Shown here in pieces: positions 36,390 to 44,982 of a stretch of DNA of 64,000 bases. The stretch covers positions 3,224,001 through 3,288,000 of the forward strand of contig NC_019567.1 in the NCBI RefSeq assembly GCF_000317895.1, in the 5' to 3' direction. The notes below the pieces were generated by a model. The model was not told where the DNA came from. It did not search any database and was given only the letters and a program-made list of their open reading frames with translations. This stretch comes from Bdellovibrio bacteriovorus str. Tiberius (GTDB taxonomy: Bacteria; Bdellovibrionota; Bdellovibrionia; Bdellovibrionales; Bdellovibrionaceae). Position 1 is the stretch's first letter, and each line of letters begins with the position of its first letter. The translations under genes and the position numbers were made by a program.

Positions 36390-38171
36390 ATGACGAAGCC
36401 CACCACTTTGGGTCATTCCATTCTAAGCATGCGCAGTCGCAGTCCTCATCACGTGGCTGTTAAATACAAAGTCAATGACTCCTGGAAAGAAAAAAGCTGG
36501 AACGAATACTATTCGGACATCGAAGCTGTCGGCTGCGCCCTGCTGTCTTTGGGAATCAAACCCGGTGACCGCGTGGCCATCATGGCGAACACCCGCCTGG
36601 AATGGTCTACGACCGATCTGGGCATCTTTGGCATTAAGGCCATCACTGTTCCAATCTATCAGAACAACACCGCTGATGATGTGGAATACATTCTGAACAA
36701 CTCTGAATCCCGCATTCTTATCTGCGAAAGCCGCGGACCTTTAAAAACGTTCGAGTCCGTGAAGGCAAAATGCCCGAAAGTGGAAAAGGTCATCGTCTTT
36801 GACGAAACCTGCCCGAACCCGGAGGCGATCACGTGGCCGAAACTTTTGCAGATGGGTAAAGACTATCTGGCAAAACACCCAAGTCAGTTCCAGGAACTCT
36901 GCGCTTCTTTGACCCAGGAAGATATCGCCACTATTTTGTACACTTCCGGAACCACCGGTCGCCCGAAAGGCGTGGTGATGACTCACCTTCAGGCGATCAG
37001 CGAAGTCAGCGAAGCTTTCCCGCTATGTGGCGCCACCGAAGCGGACACATCCCTGTCCTTCCTGCCTTATGCACATATTTTGGGTCGCATCGAACACTGG
37101 GGTCATGCCTATATCGGCTTCACCCTGGCATTCGCGGAAAGCCTGGAAAAAATGCGCGGCAATCTGACAGAGGTTCGTCCGACCTTCCTGATGTCGGTTC
37201 CCCGCATCTTTGAAAAAATTTATGCTGCAGTCACCGCACAGATTCAAACCCAGCCGCTGAAAATGAAAATCTTCAACTGGGCTCTGGAAGTCGGCACCAA
37301 AGTGGGCGACTACAAAATGAGTGGTCAGGTTCTGCCCCTGGATCTGCTGGTGAAATACGAACTGGCGAAAAAACTTGTTCTGGACAAAATCCCCACGGCA
37401 TTCGGAGGCCGTCTGCGCTTTGCCATCAGTGGTGGCGCACCGATCCCTCGTGAAATTGCGTTGTTCTTCCACGCCGCTGGTGTGCTGATTCTGGAAGGCT
37501 ATGGCCTGACTGAAACAACGGCCGCTATCACGGTGAACACTCCATTCAATTACAAATTTGGCAGTGTGGGCCGCCCGATTGGCGAAGTGAAGCTGAAAAT
37601 CGCGGAAGACGGCGAGATCATGGTTAAAAGCGACAAGGTGATGAAGGAATACTACAAAAATCCTGAAGCCACCAAAGAGGCTTTCACCGATGGCTGGTTC
37701 CACACCGGCGACATTGGCGAAATCCTGCCAGGTGGTGACTTGAAAATCACCGACCGCAAAAAGGACCTGATTAAAACTGCGGGTGGTAAATACGTGGCTC
37801 CACAGCGTCTGGAAGGACTGCTAAGTCTGTCGCCATATATCGCCAATGTTCTGGTCCATGGCGATCAGAAAAAATACATTGTGGCCCTGGTCACGCTGGA
37901 TCGCCCGACAGTTGAAAATCTGGCCAAGGAAAAACAAATCAATTATTCCGACTGGAATTCTTTGGTGCAGTCCCCGTTCGTGGCGGAACTTATCCGAAAG
38001 GCCGTGGCTGAAACCAACACCCAGCTGGCAAGCTTTGAAAGCATTAAAAAATACATCATTCTGCCCAACGAATTCACGGTGGAAGGCGGCGAATTAACTC
38101 CGTCCCTGAAAGTGAAAAGAAAAGTGCTGGATCAGCGCTATAAGGAAAAAATCGAAGAGCTCTATCTATGA
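36390..38171 (+). CDS. Long-chain acyl-CoA synthetase (lipid operon A, gene 1)
   Basis: Activates a fatty acid with ATP to acyl-AMP and then acyl-CoA. The 593-residue protein has the AMP-binding motif YTSGTTGRPKGVV (about 188-200), GYGLTETTA (about 371), and the C-terminal hinge with DRKKDLIKTAGGKYVAP, as in the FadD15/FAA family. It is soluble with no signal peptide. AGGAG lies before ATG 36390. Its stop overlaps the formyltransferase-like gene by 4 bases, the first of several tight couplings in this operon. Confidence 0.9.
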   Translation: MTKPTTLGHSILSMRSRSPHHVAVKYKVNDSWKEKSWNEYYSDIEAVGCALLSLGIKPGDRVAIMANTRLEWSTTDLGIFGIKAITVPIYQNNTADDVEYILNNSESRILICESRGPLKTFESVKAKCPKVEKVIVFDETCPNPEAITWPKLLQMGKDYLAKHPSQFQELCASLTQEDIATILYTSGTTGRPKGVVMTHLQAISEVSEAFPLCGATEADTSLSFLPYAHILGRIEHWGHAYIGFTLAFAESLEKMRGNLTEVRPTFLMSVPRIFEKIYAAVTAQIQTQPLKMKIFNWALEVGTKVGDYKMSGQVLPLDLLVKYELAKKLVLDKIPTAFGGRLRFAISGGAPIPREIALFFHAAGVLILEGYGLTETTAAITVNTPFNYKFGSVGRPIGEVKLKIAEDGEIMVKSDKVMKEYYKNPEATKEAFTDGWFHTGDIGEILPGGDLKITDRKKDLIKTAGGKYVAPQRLEGLLSLSPYIANVLVHGDQKKYIVALVTLDRPTVENLAKEKQINYSDWNSLVQSPFVAELIRKAVAETNTQLASFESIKKYIILPNEFTVEGGELTPSLKVKRKVLDQRYKEKIEELYL

Positions 38172-38908
38172 GAACACTGCTGGTCACCTCCGCGGTGACA
38201 TTTGTTCCGCACAACTATGACAAGCTGACGCTGCCGTTGGCGCAAGAGCCTCATATCGAGGCTCTTGTCATTATCGACAACCGCAGTTGGGATATTCTGG
38301 TTAAAGCATTCCTGCTGATACTGACTCTTGCCGCCCCCCGCATGGGCTGGCAGCTGCTAAAAAACTTTTTCGACAACTCGCTGAAACGAAAGCAGCAGGC
38401 CTATGAAGCCGCCGGGAAAAAGGTCTACGTCATCAAGGACATCAATTCCGACACATCCCTGGCCCTGCTGGAACGCCTGCAACCGGATCTGATTCTGAAT
38501 GCACGCACCCGTTCATTCTTTAAAAAGAAGCTGCTGGCCGTTCCCAAAATGGGATGTTTGAACATCCATCACGGCCTGCTGCCGGATCAGCGTGGTTTGA
38601 TGTGTGACTTTTGGGCCCATCTTTTAGACACCCCGGCAGGATTTTCCATTCATGAAATGACCTCGAAACTGGATGACGGCGCCTTGCTAAAGGTCGTGGA
38701 AGTTCCCTCCGATAAAAAGGATTATCTAAAGTCCCTGGATCTTGGAGCGTCATTCGAAGCAAAAGCAGCCTCGCAGATCCTTCAGGAGTTCGCCTCCCAA
38801 GGTAAGATTCAGGGTCTTGAGAACCAGAAAACTGAAAGAACGGTTTACAGAAGCAATCCACGCTTGCGTGATTTTTACCGGCTTCGTTCAAAAGGAGTCA
38901 GAATATGA
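38168..38908 (+). CDS. Formyltransferase-fold protein (lipid operon A, gene 2)
   Basis: A 246-residue protein of the formyl-transferase N fold (Fmt/ArnA/PurN type), which uses 10-formyl-tetrahydrofolate to formylate an amine. The catalytic Asn-His pair is visible in CLNIHHGLLPDQRG (near 137), and the Asp in SKLDDGALL (near 173). It lacks the C-terminal OB domain of Met-tRNA formyltransferase, so the target is not tRNA and may be an amino-sugar or amine made in this pathway. Both ends overlap neighbouring genes by 4 bases. The first 60 residues are unusual for the family. Confidence 0.78.
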   Translation: MRTLLVTSAVTFVPHNYDKLTLPLAQEPHIEALVIIDNRSWDILVKAFLLILTLAAPRMGWQLLKNFFDNSLKRKQQAYEAAGKKVYVIKDINSDTSLALLERLQPDLILNARTRSFFKKKLLAVPKMGCLNIHHGLLPDQRGLMCDFWAHLLDTPAGFSIHEMTSKLDDGALLKVVEVPSDKKDYLKSLDLGASFEAKAASQILQEFASQGKIQGLENQKTERTVYRSNPRLRDFYRLRSKGVRI

Positions 38909-41322
38909 AAACCATCATTGCTCTGCACGGAAACCCCGGCCATCCCGAGGACTGGAGCCTTTTGCAAAAGAGTCTGGATCCCAACGCCTACCGACTGCTG
39001 GCAGTTGAAGCTGACAGCGAGGAATGGATCCGCCTGCTGACTCAGGATAAATCCAAAAAAATTCTGCTGGGTCATTCCTGGGGCGGCTATCGTATTTTGA
39101 AATCCCTGCCAAAGTATCAGGACTATGTGGAACAGGTGGTGCTGGTCACCCCTTACATAAAACCCGAGCGTCCTTTGTCGGCTGTTGCCAAGGGGCTTTT
39201 GCAGTTGCCCGTTCTTGGTGACAAGTTGATCCAATCCAGTCATACAAAATCCAAAGACGGCTTCTTCGCTGATCTGATTCATCCCCTGAAAGCCGATGCC
39301 CTTCCCTATCTTGCCAAGGTTCAAGAACGCCTGCAGGACTGGAAGCTGTGGCAAAAAACCGTTTCCAACAAAATGAAAATGGAAGCCCATCCGTGGTCTG
39401 CCGGTGACGTCTGCAAGGTCCCCGTGACGGTGATCTATGGCCGCCAGGACAAGATCAGCCAGGATCAGGCACAGAATGAAATCGTCTCTAAATACCCGTC
39501 CCACAAGATTGTCCATGTCGACAATGCGGGACATGGTCTGCTGTGGTCTCACGTTCAGGACATTTTGAAAATTCTGACGACGGAAGCCAGCAGCAGTGCT
39601 TCAACCCCGGACAGCAAGATCGGTTATTATCCAGGTGAAGACGGAAGAAACAACGTCATCACCTACATGGAAAAACACTTGCGCGAATTCCCGGAACGCG
39701 TGGCTTTACGCTGGGCCAATCCGCAAGCTTTGGCGCAGTGGAATGGGGATCCCAAAACCCCCATCAAACACGATGAAATCACCTATCGCCACTTCGCCGC
39801 CCGCATCAACTCGTTTGCGCGAGGTCTGATGGACATCGGCATTAAAAAAGGCGACCGGGTCATCATCTTCCTGCCGATGAGTCTGGACATGTACACCGCC
39901 ATGTTTGCGGTTCAGCGTATTGGTGCCATTGCCGTGTTCCTGGATTCCTGGGCGCGCAGTCACCATCTGGGCGCTTCCGCAGAATGCGTGGGCCCGAAAG
40001 CCATGATCAGCTTCAAAATGGCGTTTGATCTGGTGGAACAAGTCCCCGAATTCAAGTCCATGCCGATCCGTGTTCTTTACGGCCCCGGCGACAAGTTCAC
40101 GCACAAATTTGAAGAGCTGCTGAAAGCAGAACCTTCCCCAATTGAGCCGGTGGAAAGTGAATTCACCGCCTTGATCACTTTCACAACGGGATCCACAGGA
40201 AAACCCAAGGGTGCCAACCGCACTCACCGATTCCTGTCGGCCCAGCACCATGCACTTTCTCACGTGATTCCGTACACCGAGAAAGACAAGGACATGCCGG
40301 CCTTCCCGATTTTCAGTCTGAACAACCTGGCCTCCGGCGTAACCACCATCTTGCCAGCATTGAATCTGGCGGCTCCGGCCGCTCATGATTCGGCTTTGCT
40401 GGCGTGTCAAATTATGCATGAAAATATCAACTGCACGACCCTGTCACCAAGTATGCTGGTGGGTGTAGCCAAGTTCTGTAAAGAGAACAACATTCAGCTG
40501 ACCGGACTGCGCCGAGTGGTGACCGGTGGGGCGCCGATTTCCAAGGATGACGTCAAAGCATTCTATGAAATCGCGCCGCAAACTGACCTGTGGATTTTGT
40601 ATGGATCGACGGAAGCAGAGCCGATGGCCCATATTGAAGGCCGCGACATGCTGAAAGAAAGCAATATCACCGATCCTGAAATCATCGAGGAAGGCGTGAA
40701 CGTCGGTCATATCAGTGAAGACATCGACTATCGCTTCATCCGTATCAAAGATGGTCCCATCGAACTGAAGGACGCCCCATGGTCCCAGATCGAGGTTGCC
40801 AATGGTGAAGTGGGTGAATTCATCTGTACCGGGGACCACGTCTGCCGCGACTATTACAATAATCCCGAGGCCTTCAAAACAACGAAGATCATGGATGAAA
40901 AAAACCGCGTATGGCACCGCACAGGCGATCTGGCTTACATCGATCCCGACAAGAACCTATGGATCGTGGGCCGGGTGAACAACGCCATCGAACGCGCCGG
41001 CAGGTACTATTTCCCGGTTCGGGCCGAAGTTCTGTTAAAGCGTATGGACTTTACGTATCGCTGTGCCTTCCTGGGTATGGATGATGCGAAGCTCGGTCAG
41101 GCCACCTATGCTGTAGTCGAACTGAAAGAAGGCATCGACGCGGCTATCTTTGATTTTGCCGCTGCGAAAAAAGAAATCCAGCGTGTCTTTGAGAAAAATA
41201 AAATTCCGGTGGATGAGATCAAATTCGTCAACAAGGTTCCCATGGATCCGCGCCACCATTCCAAAGTGGAATACAAAGTGCTGCGTGACCAGTTGAAAGA
41301 ACCGGGAGTTGTCATTGGCTAA
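38905..41322 (+). CDS. Alpha/beta-hydrolase fused to acyl-AMP ligase (lipid operon A, gene 3)
   Basis: An 805-residue fusion. Residues of about 1-215 are an alpha/beta-hydrolase with a Ser nucleophile in LLGHSWGGYRI (near 54), acid in YGRQDKISQ and His in NAGHGLLWSH. Residues of about 240-795 are an ANL-type adenylating enzyme with FTTGSTGKPKGANRTH (near 428), YGSTEAEPMA and the hinge VGRVNNAIERAGRYYFP. The domain order resembles OleBC beta-lactone/olefin proteins, but OleB uses an Asp nucleophile, so this is a different chemistry (acyl release or transfer). The start overlaps the upstream gene by 4 bases, and the end overlaps the UbiA-type gene. Confidence 0.85.
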   Translation: MKTIIALHGNPGHPEDWSLLQKSLDPNAYRLLAVEADSEEWIRLLTQDKSKKILLGHSWGGYRILKSLPKYQDYVEQVVLVTPYIKPERPLSAVAKGLLQLPVLGDKLIQSSHTKSKDGFFADLIHPLKADALPYLAKVQERLQDWKLWQKTVSNKMKMEAHPWSAGDVCKVPVTVIYGRQDKISQDQAQNEIVSKYPSHKIVHVDNAGHGLLWSHVQDILKILTTEASSSASTPDSKIGYYPGEDGRNNVITYMEKHLREFPERVALRWANPQALAQWNGDPKTPIKHDEITYRHFAARINSFARGLMDIGIKKGDRVIIFLPMSLDMYTAMFAVQRIGAIAVFLDSWARSHHLGASAECVGPKAMISFKMAFDLVEQVPEFKSMPIRVLYGPGDKFTHKFEELLKAEPSPIEPVESEFTALITFTTGSTGKPKGANRTHRFLSAQHHALSHVIPYTEKDKDMPAFPIFSLNNLASGVTTILPALNLAAPAAHDSALLACQIMHENINCTTLSPSMLVGVAKFCKENNIQLTGLRRVVTGGAPISKDDVKAFYEIAPQTDLWILYGSTEAEPMAHIEGRDMLKESNITDPEIIEEGVNVGHISEDIDYRFIRIKDGPIELKDAPWSQIEVANGEVGEFICTGDHVCRDYYNNPEAFKTTKIMDEKNRVWHRTGDLAYIDPDKNLWIVGRVNNAIERAGRYYFPVRAEVLLKRMDFTYRCAFLGMDDAKLGQATYAVVELKEGIDAAIFDFAAAKKEIQRVFEKNKIPVDEIKFVNKVPMDPRHHSKVEYKVLRDQLKEPGVVIG

Positions 41323-42178
41323 GTGGTGGATACTGGTCAAAGAAAGATTCAGTCCGGCCTCTTATGTGCCCATGATATTCCTGTTCTCATGGGCCAATGG
41401 GTTGTACCTGACTAAAACGCTTGAGCAGGACTGGAACTGGTCCCGCTTCGCCGTGGTCTTTGTACTGCTGCTATCGTTCTTTTTCCGCATGCGCCTGTTT
41501 GATGAAATCAAGGACTATGAAGTCGACCTGAAGGTCAACCCCACCCGCCCGCTGGCGCGCGGGGTTTTGTCCGTGGCGCAGGTCAAAAAAGCGCTGTTGG
41601 TTCTGATCGTGCTGGAACTGGTGATCGCTGGTTCTTTGGGGCTTTCGCCGTTCCTGGTTCACGCCATTGCCATTGGCTACAGCCTGATGATGTACGAAGA
41701 GTTTTTCATCGGGGATCTGCTGCGCCCGCATCTGACGACGTATGCGGTGTCTCACACTTTTGTGAGTGCTTTGCTGGGATTGTCTGCGGGTATTGCCATG
41801 ACCGGCATGGAACTGACCGAGCTGAAGACCGAACACGGTTTGTTCTTTTTGATGAACTGGTTCTTTTTCAATCTGTTTGAATTTGCCCGAAAGACCTTCG
41901 CCCCGGAAGAAGAGCGCGACCATGTTCCCAGCTATTCCAATATTTTTGGATGCACCGGAGCCTGGGCCCTTTCAATCAGTCAGGCGGTTTTGGGTGTGGC
42001 TTTGATTTATTTCCTGCATCCGAACCTGTGGCCACCGATTGCTTTGACGGTGTATGTGGCCGTGAGCCTTGCCTATCTTTTGCGTAAATCACGCAAGACG
42101 GCAGCCTTCTTTAGAAATATCAGCGGCGTTTATCTGCTTGTTCACTACATCATCCTTATATGTATCTTGGGAGTTTAA
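41315..42178 (+). CDS. UbiA-family membrane transferase (lipid operon A, gene 4)
   Basis: A 287-residue, seven-to-nine-helix membrane protein of the UbiA prenyltransferase superfamily, which moves an isoprenoid or similar hydrophobic group onto an acceptor. The first Asp-rich motif is visible near 69-90 (RLFDEIKDYEVDLKVNPTRPL, in pieces), and the second region has FEFARKT...SYSNIFG. The start is unusual: TTG 41315, with GGGAG 6-7 bases upstream; TTG 41309 is the alternative. It overlaps the upstream stop by 8 bases. The acceptor and donor are unknown. Polyprenyl-lipid, quinone and glycerolipid roles are all possible. Confidence 0.82.
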   Translation: MAKWWILVKERFSPASYVPMIFLFSWANGLYLTKTLEQDWNWSRFAVVFVLLLSFFFRMRLFDEIKDYEVDLKVNPTRPLARGVLSVAQVKKALLVLIVLELVIAGSLGLSPFLVHAIAIGYSLMMYEEFFIGDLLRPHLTTYAVSHTFVSALLGLSAGIAMTGMELTELKTEHGLFFLMNWFFFNLFEFARKTFAPEEERDHVPSYSNIFGCTGAWALSISQAVLGVALIYFLHPNLWPPIALTVYVAVSLAYLLRKSRKTAAFFRNISGVYLLVHYIILICILGV

Positions 42179-42180
42179 CC

Positions 42181-44865
42181 ATGCTTGTCACCCCCAAATC
42201 GACCCTGTTTTTTGCAAAGAACGAAGCCGGTGGTAAAGGCTTTAATCTTTATCTGATGTCCCAGGCCGGTTTACCGGTTCCTGAATGGGTGGTTTTCGGC
42301 AAACGCTACTTCCATGAGTTCCTGCAGTCCGCTGACGTGAAAGCCCGTCTGGAAGGTATTTTGGACCGCCTGCTTCGTCAGGAGCTAACCCCCGCTCTGG
42401 CGGAAAAAGAAGTTTTAAATCTGTTTGAATCGACTCCCCTGCCGGCGACGGTGGAATCCTCTTTGGAAGAAGCCCTGCAGTCCCTGGGGTCCGACAAGGT
42501 CTTTTCCGTGCGTTCTTCCGCCGCGGACGAAGACAGTCTGTCGCATTCTTTTGCCGGACAGCTTTCAAGCTATCTGTATGTTTCTGGCAAATCCGACATT
42601 CTGAAATACATTCGTCAGTGCTGGGCTTCGGCGTTTTCTGAACGCGGTCTGGTGTACCGTCTGGAAAACAAAATTGATCTTAAAAAAATCTCGGTGTCGG
42701 TGGTTCTTCAGCGCATGATTGACCCGGATAAGTCCGGTGTTTTGTTCACCTGTGACCCGGTGGCGAAAAAAACCGACACCTTCGTTGTTTCCTCGGTGTA
42801 TGGCGTGGGCGAAGGACTTGTTTCCGGGGCTTTGGATGCAGATTCATTCTGGCTTGATGCCAAAAGCGGAAAAATGCTGCGCGAAGAACTGGTCGAGAAA
42901 AAAGAGATGATGAAAAAGTCCGCTTCCGGTCATTGCGAAATGAAACCGGTCAGCGCGGATAAAGTGAACACCGCCTCTTTAAGCTCTGAGGAAATGAATG
43001 GCCTGTACCGCCTGGGGCAGAAAATTCAGGAACAATACCACCGCCCTCAGGATATCGAATGGGCCGTGGAAGGTGGCAAAATCTATATTCTGCAAACCCG
43101 TCCGGTCACAAGCCTTGATCAGGATCTGATTGGTTATCCGAATCTGTGGGACAACTCGAACATCATCGAGTCCTATGGTGGATTGACGTCGCCATTGAGT
43201 TTTAGCTTTGCTCTAAGAAACTACAAGGCCGTCTATGTGCAGTTCTGTGAAGTCCTGGGGGTTCCCAACGACATCATCAAGGACATGGACTCGTACTTAA
43301 GCTATATGCTGGGTTCCCTGGACGGCCGCGTGTATTATAACCTGTTTAACTGGTACAAGCTGGTCGGCGTCTTGCCGGGCTTTAAACAAAACCGCGAGTT
43401 CATGGAAACGATGATGGGTGTTTCTGAGGCACTCAGCGATGAAATCGCCAATCGTATCAAGCCCCATCCTTCCTGGGACACTCCGGTGGGCCGCCTGCGC
43501 AAGGCGATCACGGGCTTTAACTTTATCAAATACCACTTCACTATTCAGACAGTCGTTGATGACTTCCTGACGACCTTCCACAAGGACTATGACCGCTTCC
43601 GCGCCATGCCGCTGAAACGCATGCGTGGGGATCAGTTGATCCGCGTGTACATGGATGTGGAAAGAAACATGCTGGGTCGCTGGAAAGCGCCGATCATCAA
43701 TGACTTCCTGTGCATGGTGCACTTTGGTCTTTTGCGCAAGCTGACGACCACGTGGCTGAAGGAGCTTGATTCCACTATCCAGAATGACCTTCTGGCTGGT
43801 GAAGGCGGTCTGGAAAGTGCCGAGCCCACCAAGGCTCTGCTGCGACTGGCAGCCAAAGCCAACCAAAATGAAGGTCTGCGCAAGCTGATTGAAGAAACCG
43901 ATCCGAAAGAGGGTCTTGAGGCCCTGAACCAGTCCCCTTACACCGAGTTCTACAAGCTGGTGCTGGACTATCTGGACCGCTTCGGTTTCCGCTGCATGAG
44001 CGAAATGAAACTGGAAGAGATCGATCTTCTGACCGACCCAAGCTATCTGTTTGTGTGTCTGAAGAACTATCTGAAAGCCGGTCAGGTGGAAGCCCATGAC
44101 GACACCCACGAAAAGAATCTGCGCCAGCAGGCCGAAGCCAAAGTGGCGGGGCATCTGACAGGCATTAAGCAGAAAGTCTATTTCTGGGTTCTGAAGCACG
44201 CGCGCAAAGCGGTGAAAAACCGCGAGAACACGCGCTTTGCGCGCACCCGCATTTACGGGATTGCACGCACGATCTTCCAGACTATTGGTGAAGACCTGGC
44301 ATCGCTGGGCGCTTTGGAGAATCCGCGCGATATCTTCTGGCTGACCATCGAAGAGGTCTTTGGTATTTACAACGGCACGCTGCCGTCATTTGATCTGAAG
44401 GCCTTCGTTGAGCTTCGCAAGAAGGACTATGCCCGCTTCACCGAAGAAACCGACCCGCGTGTTATGACCCGTGGTGCAGTTTACTGGAACAACACATTTA
44501 TCAAAGAAGAAGACCTGTCTCAGGTCAGCAGTGAATCCGGCGACTGGGATCTGAAAGGTCTGCCGTGCTGCCCGGGTGTGCTTGAAGGCGTGGTGAAAGT
44601 CATCATCAATCCAAGCGACAACCTGGATCTGAACGGCGAGATTCTGGTCACCGCGCGCACCGATCCAGGATGGGTGCCGCTGTATCCGGCGATTTCAGGT
44701 CTGTTGGTGGAACGTGGCAGTCTGCTTTCGCATTCCGCCATCGTCGCCCGAGAAATGGGAATCCCGGCGATCGTCAGTATTCCGGGACTGACCAAGAAAC
44801 TGAAAACCGGAATGCGCGTGCGCATCGACGCCAAAGCCGGAACCATCAAAATTCTGTCAGAGTAG
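42181..44865 (+). CDS. Rifampin-phosphotransferase-like dikinase (lipid operon A, gene 5)
   Basis: An 894-residue PEP-synthase-like dikinase. The ATP-grasp half (about 1-315) has KVFSVRSSAADEDS, FAGQLSSYLYV and EGGKIYILQTRPV. The middle part (about 320-800) is unlike PEP synthase. The swivelling phosphohistidine domain sits at the very C-terminus (LLSHSAIVAREMGIPAIVS, His near 853). The PEP-binding TIM barrel is absent. This is the order of rifampin phosphotransferase, where the central domain binds the substrate to be phosphorylated. Here it would phosphorylate an operon-A product (inference). ATG 42181 behind GGGAG is chosen over 42160. Confidence 0.85.
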   Translation: MLVTPKSTLFFAKNEAGGKGFNLYLMSQAGLPVPEWVVFGKRYFHEFLQSADVKARLEGILDRLLRQELTPALAEKEVLNLFESTPLPATVESSLEEALQSLGSDKVFSVRSSAADEDSLSHSFAGQLSSYLYVSGKSDILKYIRQCWASAFSERGLVYRLENKIDLKKISVSVVLQRMIDPDKSGVLFTCDPVAKKTDTFVVSSVYGVGEGLVSGALDADSFWLDAKSGKMLREELVEKKEMMKKSASGHCEMKPVSADKVNTASLSSEEMNGLYRLGQKIQEQYHRPQDIEWAVEGGKIYILQTRPVTSLDQDLIGYPNLWDNSNIIESYGGLTSPLSFSFALRNYKAVYVQFCEVLGVPNDIIKDMDSYLSYMLGSLDGRVYYNLFNWYKLVGVLPGFKQNREFMETMMGVSEALSDEIANRIKPHPSWDTPVGRLRKAITGFNFIKYHFTIQTVVDDFLTTFHKDYDRFRAMPLKRMRGDQLIRVYMDVERNMLGRWKAPIINDFLCMVHFGLLRKLTTTWLKELDSTIQNDLLAGEGGLESAEPTKALLRLAAKANQNEGLRKLIEETDPKEGLEALNQSPYTEFYKLVLDYLDRFGFRCMSEMKLEEIDLLTDPSYLFVCLKNYLKAGQVEAHDDTHEKNLRQQAEAKVAGHLTGIKQKVYFWVLKHARKAVKNRENTRFARTRIYGIARTIFQTIGEDLASLGALENPRDIFWLTIEEVFGIYNGTLPSFDLKAFVELRKKDYARFTEETDPRVMTRGAVYWNNTFIKEEDLSQVSSESGDWDLKGLPCCPGVLEGVVKVIINPSDNLDLNGEILVTARTDPGWVPLYPAISGLLVERGSLLSHSAIVAREMGIPAIVSIPGLTKKLKTGMRVRIDAKAGTIKILSE

Positions 44866-44920
44866 CGGCGCTGCTTCAGCTTGCGCACCTGTCGGTGCTC
44901 CAGTACTGCCGGCGAGGCCG

Positions 44921-44963
44921 AAAAAAAAAGGCTGCGAGGAAACTCGCAGCCTTCTGCTTTTTG
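44921..44963. terminator. Bidirectional intrinsic terminator
   Basis: AAGGCTGCGAG / CTCGCAGCCTT stem (44928-44938 and 44943-44953) with an A-run before and a CTTTTT tail after. It ends operon A and the convergent gene. Confidence 0.92.
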
Positions 44964-44982
44964 GGGAAAGCAATTTTAGGGA

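Noticed and set aside
38905-41322. OleBC-type beta-lactone/olefin enzyme
   Set aside because: The hydrolase nucleophile is Ser, not the Asp of OleB, and no OleA is nearby.
42181-44865. Ordinary PEP synthase
   Set aside because: No PEP-binding TIM barrel; the phosphohistidine domain is at the C-terminus.
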